From Beijerinckiaceae bacterium (GTDB lineage: Bacteria > Pseudomonadota > Alphaproteobacteria > Rhizobiales > Beijerinckiaceae): 5,473 nt of DNA. Position 1 is the stretch's first letter. Each line of letters opens with the position of its first letter. Of this stretch, positions 1 to 5,473 are shown piece after piece. The notes below the pieces were generated by a model that searched no databases, was not told where the DNA came from, and worked only from the letters and a program-made list of their open reading frames with translations. The translations under genes were made by a program, and so were the position numbers. The stretch is taken from NCBI GenBank assembly GCA_947455285.1, contig CANGOK010000218.1, positions 1-5,473 of the forward strand, written 5' to 3'.

Positions 1-1
1 C

Positions 2-2188
<2,187 letters not shown>

Positions 2189-2211
2189 GCGAACGGCAGA
2201 GACTGAAATCG

Positions 2212-2247
2212 AAGCCGCCGGGGAGCGATCCCCGGCGGTTTTGCTTT
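2212..2247 (+). terminator. Rho-independent terminator of acnA
   Basis: A perfect 9-bp GC-only stem pairs 2215-2223 with 2230-2238, extended by A2224-T2229 around a GCGA (GNRA-type) tetraloop at 2225-2228. It is followed by a broken T tract, TTTTGCTTT, at 2239-2247. It starts 26 bp after the aconitase stop codon and 83 bp before the leuB start, so it should separate the two transcripts. Confidence 0.9.
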
Positions 2248-2265
2248 GGGGGAGGAGGGGGCGGC

Positions 2266-2294
2266 TTGCCATTCCGCATCCGCCCCGCTAGCAA
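2266..2294 (+). promoter_or_regulatory. Candidate sigma70-type promoter for leuB
   Basis: TTGCCA at 2266-2271 matches five of six bases of the -35 consensus. Exactly 17 bp later, TAGCAA at 2289-2294 is a weak -10 match (three of six). The pair lies just after the acnA terminator, and transcription would begin near 2301, about 30 bases before the leuB start. The position is logical, but the -10 box is poor, so this is inference from consensus only. No operator or leader-peptide attenuator with a run of leucine codons is visible in the short gap. Confidence 0.35.
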
Positions 2295-2318
2295 TTCCGC
2301 GCGAAACTCCTTTCATGC

Positions 2319-2323
2319 GGAAG
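2319..2323 (+). promoter_or_regulatory. Ribosome binding site that decides the leuB start
   Basis: GGAAG lies 6 bp before ATG 2330. It overlaps the codons that would follow the competing in-frame ATG at 2315, which itself has only a C/T-rich upstream stretch. This supports the shorter LeuB. Confidence 0.6.
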
Positions 2324-2329
2324 ATCCTG

Positions 2330-3442
2330 ATGGCGACCTACAATATTTTCCTGCTGCCCGGCGATGGCATCGGCCCCGAAGTGATGACTGAAGTGGAGAA
2401 GGTCGCCGCCTTCATGGGCTCCGCCGGCCTCGCCAGCTTCAATTTCGAGCGCGGCCTTGTGGGCGGCGCGGCCTATGACGCCCATGGCAAGTCGATCAGC
2501 GAAGACCATATGGCCCTCGCCCAGGCGGCCGACGCCGTGCTGTTCGGCGCGGTGGGCGGCCCCAAGTGGGACGCGGTGCCCTACGACGTGCGCCCCGAGG
2601 CTGGCCTGCTGCGCCTGCGCAAGGACCTCGCCCTCTTCGCCAACCTGCGCCCGGCCATCTGCTACCCGGCGCTGGCCGACGCCTCGTCGCTCAAGCGCGA
2701 GATCGTCGAAGACCTCGACATCATGATCGTGCGCGAGCTGACCGGCGGCGTCTATTTCGGTGAGCCCAAGGAGATCATCGATCTCGGCAATGGCCAGAAG
2801 CGCGGCATCGACACGCAGGTCTATGACACCTACGAAATCGAGCGCATCGGCCGCGTCGCCTTCGAGCTGGCCCGCAAGCGCAAGAACAAGGTGACATCTT
2901 CCGAGAAGCGCAACGTCATGAAGTCCGGCGTGCTCTGGAACGAGGTGATCACCGCCCTGCACAAGCGCGAATTCCCCGATGTGCAGCTCGAACACCAGCT
3001 TGCTGACTCGCTCGGCATGCAGCTCGTGCGCTGGCCCAAGCAGTTCGACGTGATCGTGACCGATAACCTCTTCGGCGACATGCTCTCCGACGTCGCGGCC
3101 ATGCTCACGGGCTCGCTCGGCATGCTGCCCTCGGCCTCGCTCGGCGAGACCAATCCCAAGACCGGCAAGCGCAAGGCGCTCTATGAGCCCGTGCACGGCT
3201 CCGCGCCCGACATCGCTGGCAAGGGCCTCGCCAACCCGATCGCCATGATCGGCTCCTTCGGCATGGCGCTGCGCTATTCCTTCGGCCTCGGCGAAGCCGC
3301 CGACATGATTGAAAAGGCGATTTCGAACGTGCTCGGAGCCGGCCTGCGCACCGCCGACATCAAGGGCGACGCAGCCTCCACAGTCTCGACCACCCAGATG
3401 GGCGACGCCATCGTGGCCGAGCTGAAGGCTCTGGCTGGCTAA
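2330..3442 (+). CDS. leuB: 3-isopropylmalate dehydrogenase LeuB
   Basis: This 370-residue enzyme oxidatively decarboxylates (2R,3S)-3-isopropylmalate to 2-oxoisocaproate with NAD+, the third step of leucine synthesis; it is cytoplasmic and typically a dimer. The N-terminus is the family signature LLPGDGIGPEVM. Substrate-binding arginines are seen at 97, 107 and 135, with Tyr142 (GGVYFGEP) and Lys193 (SSEKRNV) as catalytic residues. Metal ligands are Asp226, Asp250 and Asp254, within the family signature NLFGDMLSD..GSLGM. The cofactor loop HGSAPDIAGKGLANP has Asp294-Ile295, the pair that selects NAD over NADP. Length is normal for LeuB. I chose ATG 2330 because GGAAG at 2319-2323 lies 6 bp upstream and the protein then starts MATYNIFLL as in relatives. 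ATG 2315 is in frame but lacks a ribosome binding site. The frame also stays open back to 2246, but that would begin inside the acnA terminator. The gene is monocistronic, between two terminators. Confidence 0.97.
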   Translation: MATYNIFLLPGDGIGPEVMTEVEKVAAFMGSAGLASFNFERGLVGGAAYDAHGKSISEDHMALAQAADAVLFGAVGGPKWDAVPYDVRPEAGLLRLRKDLALFANLRPAICYPALADASSLKREIVEDLDIMIVRELTGGVYFGEPKEIIDLGNGQKRGIDTQVYDTYEIERIGRVAFELARKRKNKVTSSEKRNVMKSGVLWNEVITALHKREFPDVQLEHQLADSLGMQLVRWPKQFDVIVTDNLFGDMLSDVAAMLTGSLGMLPSASLGETNPKTGKRKALYEPVHGSAPDIAGKGLANPIAMIGSFGMALRYSFGLGEAADMIEKAISNVLGAGLRTADIKGDAASTVSTTQMGDAIVAELKALAG

Positions 3443-3460
3443 GGCTAGCCTTGAAACAAG

Positions 3461-3493
3461 AAAGCCCCCGGTTTCGCGGCCGGGGGCTTTTTT
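3461..3493. terminator. Strong terminator between convergent leuB and the small exported-protein gene, probably bidirectional
   Basis: An 11-bp perfect stem pairs 3461-3471 (AAAGCCCCCGG) with 3480-3490 around an 8-base loop, and runs into TTTTTT at 3488-3493. It begins 18 bp after the leuB stop. On the minus strand the same stem is followed by a fairly T-rich tail (TTTCTTGTTT), and the minus-strand gene ends at 3509, only 15 bp away. One hairpin therefore can serve both converging genes; the leuB direction has the better T tract. Confidence 0.92.
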
Positions 3494-3508
3494 ATGGGTG
3501 ACGCCCGA

Positions 3509-3787
3509 TCAGTTCCACCAAGCGCCGAACGGGCCGGGAAGCGTCTCGTTCCCGTATAGGCGGCGGTTGCTGTAGTAGGTCGGGTCGACGCGGCGAAGCT
3601 GGTTGCCGTCGGTGGCGTAGTGGTTCTGGCTGCCGACCGGAACGACCGTGCCCATGTCGGTGAAGGGGCGCTTCTTGACCGTGAGCGTGCGGGGCGGAAC
3701 CCGGCGGGTCTGCGCCTCTGCGAGCGTCGCGGTCGCGAAGACGGCGGCGAGCGAAGCTGCGATGGCGATGGTCATCTTGCGTGTCAT
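3509..3787 (-). CDS. Small exported basic protein of unknown function
   Basis: I do not recognise a named family. The 92-residue product begins MTRKMTIAIAASLAAVFAT: a short basic start, a hydrophobic core (about 6-22) and an AEA-Q signal peptidase I-type site after residue 25. The mature protein would be about 67 residues, has no cysteine and no lipobox, and carries about ten Arg/Lys against four Asp/Glu. It contains TDMGTVVPVGSQNHYAT (about 43-59), a Tyr/Arg-rich stretch DPTYYSNRRLYGNE, and ends GPFGAWWN. Export to the periplasm or beyond is inferred. Coding support comes from G/C-rich third positions, a ribosome binding site (GGAG 3796-3799 within a longer purine run, 8 bp from the ATG), a promoter-like pair upstream and a terminator just downstream. 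The longer overlapping minus-strand frame at 3492-3818 has none of these. It is convergent with leuB and lies 94 bp downstream of the next minus-strand gene. Confidence 0.82.
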   Translation of the reverse strand: MTRKMTIAIAASLAAVFATATLAEAQTRRVPPRTLTVKKRPFTDMGTVVPVGSQNHYATDGNQLRRVDPTYYSNRRLYGNETLPGPFGAWWN

Positions 3788-3793
3788 GTAGCT

Positions 3794-3802
3794 CTCTCCC
3801 CC
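3794..3802 (-). promoter_or_regulatory. Ribosome binding site of the small exported protein
   Basis: On the minus strand a purine run GGGGGAGAG at 3802-3794 lies upstream of the ATG at 3787-3785, with its GGAG core 8 bases away. It is the strongest purine-rich site in the window and fixes the start. Confidence 0.7.
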
Positions 3803-3811
3803 TGCTCGGCT

Positions 3812-3816
3812 GATTC
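3812..3816. promoter_or_regulatory. GANTC site (possible CcrM methylation / GcrA site) at a promoter
   Basis: GATTC, which reads GAATC on the minus strand, is one of only four GANTC sites I found by eye in the window (125, 3005, 3812, 4742). It lies next to the -10 box of the candidate promoter for the small exported protein. In many Alphaproteobacteria CcrM methylates GANTC and GcrA reads the mark at promoters. Whether this host does so at this site is inference. Confidence 0.35.
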
Positions 3817-3817
3817 A

Positions 3818-3846
3818 AATCTAGGGTGGAGCGCGACGGGGATCAA
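3818..3846 (-). promoter_or_regulatory. Candidate sigma70-type promoter of the small exported-protein gene
   Basis: Reading the minus strand, TTGATC (3846-3841) and TAGATT (3823-3818) each match four of six consensus bases and are separated by exactly 17 bp. The start of transcription would fall near 3811, giving a leader of about 24 bases that contains the ribosome binding site. A GANTC site at 3812-3816 falls between the -10 box and the predicted start. Inferred from consensus only. Confidence 0.5.
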
Positions 3847-3881
3847 CCGATCTTTCGGGGGCCGCCCCCCTCCTTTCGCGC

Positions 3882-4628
3882 TCAGCGGCGCGGGCGGGCC
3901 TCAGCCTGACGGGCGACGCAGGCCGAGCCTGAAGACAGTTCGGCGGCGGCGAAGAAGCGGGCGAGAGCCTCGTCGGCGCTGGGCGCAAGCAGTTGCAATC
4001 CATCAAGCTGGCAGGCGAGCGCCGCAGGGGCGGGCCTGCCTTCGCGCGCGCAGGCGAAGCCCACGATGCGAAGGTTGGCGTCTCCCGCAAGGAGGCGCAG
4101 CCCAAGGCAGGCGCGCGGACCATCCCCCTGCGCAAGCTCGACCTCCGCCACCTCGAAATCGCCGAAACGGGTCGCAAGCAGGGCGGGCAGGGCCGCGCGC
4201 GTGACCGCGACGCCAGCTTTCGCCGCAGCGCGGCTCAGGTCGAGAAAGAGGGTCCCGGGCGCAGGATCAAGCGGACCCGCCTGTTGCAGGGCGATGCGCA
4301 GCCAGTCCCCACCCGGCCCTTCGCCAAGGCTGAGAACATCGATGCGGCCTGCGTCTTTGCTGCGCTTGATTGCCTCGCTATGGACGGCGCGGCTTGCGCC
4401 TGACAATCCGAAGACCGGCGCGCCTGCCTCGACCCAGACCGGTTCGCTAGCTAGTGGAGCCGGCGCCTCGACATCGCGGCGGTCGAGCAGTCCCAAGATC
4501 AAAAGGCCGGCGAGACCGAAAGCGCCCACCGCTGGCAGGATGCGCAGCGCCGGAGATGCGTCCTCCTTGCGCGCAGGGGCGGATGGGCGCGCCCTGAAGG
4601 GATGCCGTAAAACGCCAAGATCGCTCAT
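3882..4628 (-). CDS. Uncharacterised single-pass membrane protein with a four-cysteine periplasmic domain
   Basis: No family is recognised in this 248-residue protein. Residues 1-27 are polar and Arg/Lys-rich, followed by one hydrophobic helix at about 28-48 (ALRILPAVGAFGLAGLLILG) and RR just after it. No signal peptidase site is obvious, so it is probably a membrane anchor rather than a cleaved signal. Residues 49-248 form an Ala/Leu-rich soluble part with EPVWVEAGAPVFGLSG (62-77), GGDWLRIALQQAG (106-118) and cysteines at 174, 193, 206 and 237; if periplasmic, they could form two disulfides. The tail is basic (EARPRR). Third positions are G/C-rich as in its neighbours, and no frameshift is seen. 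The ATG at 4628-4626 has only a weak, distant GAGG (4643-4640, 11 bases away) that lies in a hairpin. It is divergent from asd and 94 bp upstream of the small exported-protein gene on the same strand. The orientation of the soluble part is inferred from charge and is not certain. Confidence 0.8.
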   Translation of the reverse strand: MSDLGVLRHPFRARPSAPARKEDASPALRILPAVGAFGLAGLLILGLLDRRDVEAPAPLASEPVWVEAGAPVFGLSGASRAVHSEAIKRSKDAGRIDVLSLGEGPGGDWLRIALQQAGPLDPAPGTLFLDLSRAAAKAGVAVTRAALPALLATRFGDFEVAEVELAQGDGPRACLGLRLLAGDANLRIVGFACAREGRPAPAALACQLDGLQLLAPSADEALARFFAAAELSSGSACVARQAEARPRR

Positions 4629-4635
4629 CGTGGTT

Positions 4636-4666
4636 CAAGCCTCGGGCGGAACGTCGCCCGACCTTG
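4636..4666 (-). promoter_or_regulatory. Hairpin overlapping the ribosome binding site of the membrane-protein gene
   Basis: A 7-bp perfect stem pairs 4642-4648 with 4655-4661 around a 6-base loop. After a 1x2 internal loop, four more pairs join 4636-4639 with 4663-4666. On the minus-strand mRNA the only Shine-Dalgarno-like sequence (GAGG, 4643-4640) is split between the stem and the internal loop, 11 bases before the start codon. It could lower or tune translation. There is no T tract, so it is not an intrinsic terminator. Confidence 0.4.
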
Positions 4667-4780
4667 GCCCGCGCTTCCTGCTGGTTCGTTAGCAGGCGTG
4701 GTTAATGCGCCCCGGCGTTGATCTTCACCTTAACGAAGGATGAATCCGCCCGCCTCCGACAAAGGTTTGGCAGGCAGGCG

Positions 4781-4809
4781 TTGACATGGGGCCCCGAGCG
4801 GTGTTCCAA
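4781..4809 (+). promoter_or_regulatory. Candidate promoter of asd
   Basis: TTGACA at 4781-4786 is a perfect -35 consensus. With a 17-bp spacer the -10 would be TTCCAA at 4804-4809, a weak match. The spacer contains a perfect 8-bp palindrome, GGGGCCCC, at 4788-4795. Transcription would start near 4816, leaving a leader of about 24 bases with the ribosome binding site. The -35 is convincing; the -10 is not. Confidence 0.45.
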
Positions 4810-4823
4810 ACCACCCAGATTTC

Positions 4824-4830
4824 AGAAGGG
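4824..4830 (+). promoter_or_regulatory. Ribosome binding site that decides the asd start
   Basis: AGAAGGG at 4824-4830 ends 9 bp before ATG 4840. It favours this start over the in-frame ATG at 4786, which would add 18 residues and overlaps the probable -35 box. Confidence 0.7.
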
Positions 4831-4839
4831 TCAAAGACT

Positions 4840-5473
4840 ATGGGCTACAAGGTCGCAGTCGTCGGCGCCACGGGCAATGTGGGCCGTGAAATGTTGAATA
4901 TCCTGGCGGAGCGTCAGTTCCCCGCCGATCAGGTCATCCCGCTCGCCTCGAGCCGCTCCATCGGCACGGAAGTGTCCTATGGCGACAAGGTTCTGAAGTG
5001 CAAGCACCTCGACACCTACGACTTCAGCGACACCGACATCTGCCTGATGTCCGCTGGCGGCGACATCTCCAAGGAATGGTCGCCCCGCATCGGCGCGCAG
5101 AAATGCGTCGTGATCGATAATTCCTCGGCCTGGCGCTACGATCAGGACGTGCCGCTCATCGTGCCGGAAGTGAATGCGGCGGCGATCAAGGGCTTCACGA
5201 AGAAGTACATCATCGCCAACCCCAATTGCTCGACCGCGCAGCTGGTCGTGGCCCTCAAGCCCCTGCATGAGCGCGCCACCATCACCCGCGTCGTCGTCTC
5301 GACCTACCAGTCGGTTTCGGGCGCGGGCAAGGAAGGCATGGACGAGCTCGACCGCCAGACCAAGGCGCTCTATTCGCTCGGCGACGTTCAGGTGAAGAAG
5401 TTCACCAAGCGCATCGCTTTCACCCTCATCCCTCACATCGACGTCTTCATGGAGGACGGCTATACGAAGGAAG
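4840..5473 (+). CDS. asd: Aspartate-semialdehyde dehydrogenase, 3'-truncated by the window edge
   Basis: The enzyme reduces L-aspartyl-4-phosphate to L-aspartate 4-semialdehyde with NADPH, the branch-point step toward lysine/diaminopimelate, threonine, methionine and isoleucine, in the cytoplasm. The visible 211 residues hold the NADP-binding Rossmann start MGYKVAVVGATGNVGREM (glycine motif at 9-15), the SAGGDIS segment, DNSSAWR, and PEVN leading to the catalytic Cys130 in IANPNCSTAQL. Gln157 in YQSVSGAGKEGMDEL and IPHIDVF complete the family pattern. The catalytic histidine and the rest of the C-terminal domain lie beyond the window; whole enzymes of this type are about 340-345 residues, so about 130 are missing. 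The start at 4840 is set by its ribosome binding site and by the normal distance to the Rossmann motif. No damage is visible. The frame is read on the plus strand; the long opposite-strand frame here is a shadow. Confidence 0.97.
   Translation, partial: MGYKVAVVGATGNVGREMLNILAERQFPADQVIPLASSRSIGTEVSYGDKVLKCKHLDTYDFSDTDICLMSAGGDISKEWSPRIGAQKCVVIDNSSAWRYDQDVPLIVPEVNAAAIKGFTKKYIIANPNCSTAQLVVALKPLHERATITRVVVSTYQSVSGAGKEGMDELDRQTKALYSLGDVQVKKFTKRIAFTLIPHIDVFMEDGYTKE

Larger units (their letters stand above)
4629..4839. promoter_or_regulatory. Divergent intergenic region between the membrane-protein gene and asd
   Basis: These 211 bp must hold the promoters of both divergent genes. They contain the ribosome-site hairpin (4636-4666), an A/T-richer patch with TTAA at 4702-4705 and TTAACG at 4730-4735, an imperfect inverted repeat TTCACCTT/AAGGATGAA at 4724-4744, a GANTC site (GAATC, 4742-4746), a tandem CAGG repeat at 4771-4778 and a promoter-like TTGACA at 4781-4786. 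I could not assign a convincing promoter to the minus-strand gene. I see no small gene or RNA gene in it. Confidence 0.6.

Noticed and set aside
2246..2329. N-terminal extension of LeuB back to 2246 or 2315
   Set aside because: The 2246 start lies at the edge of the acnA terminator and adds residues unlike the family. The 2315 ATG has no ribosome site, whereas 2330 has GGAAG at good spacing and gives a normal length.
2288..3196. Long open frame on the minus strand opposite leuB (about 302 codons)
   Set aside because: It is a shadow of GC-rich leuB codons: the product is low-complexity (rich in His, Gly, Glu, Ala), has no motif or ribosome site, and LeuB on the other strand is certain.
3492..3818. 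Longer minus-strand frame overlapping the small exported protein
   Set aside because: It has no signal peptide, no ribosome site and no family-like features, while the overlapping 3509-3787 frame has all the expected signals.
3857..3870. GGGGG-CCG-CCCCC hairpin just after the stop of the membrane-protein gene
   Set aside because: The stem is only 5 bp with a 3-base loop and no T tract on the minus strand, so I do not call it a terminator. Read-through into the small exported-protein gene remains possible.
3620..4692. Plus-strand open frames across 3620-4204, 3993-4403 and 4066-4692
   Set aside because: Arg/Pro/Ala-rich products with no recognisable domain, lying opposite the two minus-strand genes; typical shadows in GC-rich DNA.
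4689..4705. TTAG-N9-TTAA resembling a CtrA binding site
   Set aside because: The CtrA consensus is TTAA-N7-TTAA; here the first half is imperfect and the spacing is 9, so the match is not acceptable.
4786..4839. In-frame upstream ATG that would extend Asd by 18 residues
   Set aside because: It overlaps the probable -35 box, has no good ribosome site, and family members start close to the Rossmann glycine motif as the 4840 start does.
4831..5436. Minus-strand open frame opposite asd (about 201 codons)
   Set aside because: Shadow of asd; composition is typical of antisense GC-rich coding sequence, and asd is unmistakable.

Overview
This is a GC-rich chromosomal window with coding bias toward G/C third positions. 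It carries ordinary central-metabolism genes of the kind found in Alphaproteobacteria, probably the order Hyphomicrobiales (Rhizobiales). I infer this from the AcnA-type aconitase, the closeness of leuB and asd, the style of the LeuB N-terminus, and a scarcity of GANTC (CcrM) sites. A Bosea/Methylobacterium-like source is a guess and cannot be settled from the sequence alone.

Layout, left to right. (1) Positions 2-2188 (+) hold the C-terminal four-fifths of aconitase AcnA; its start lies before the window. A strong intrinsic terminator follows. (2) Positions 2330-3442 (+) hold complete leuB, with a candidate promoter of its own and a strong terminator that also faces the next, convergent gene. 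(3) Positions 3509-3787 (-) encode a small exported basic protein of unknown function with a good ribosome binding site and core promoter. (4) Positions 3882-4628 (-) encode an uncharacterised protein with one membrane segment and a probable periplasmic domain containing four cysteines. (5) A 211-bp divergent intergenic region follows. (6) From position 4840 (+) runs the N-terminal 211 codons of asd, cut off by the window end.

The three recognised enzymes are housekeeping: aconitase in the TCA cycle, LeuB in leucine synthesis, and Asd at the branch to lysine/diaminopimelate, threonine and methionine. Each gene seems to be its own transcription unit; terminators or strand changes separate them, so there is no clear operon. 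I see no mobile element, CRISPR array, RNA gene, phage gene or defence system. I do not find an undescribed multi-gene system here. The items worth a second look are the two uncharacterised envelope proteins inserted between leuB and asd, the GANTC sites placed in their promoter regions, and a hairpin that overlaps the ribosome binding site of the larger one.
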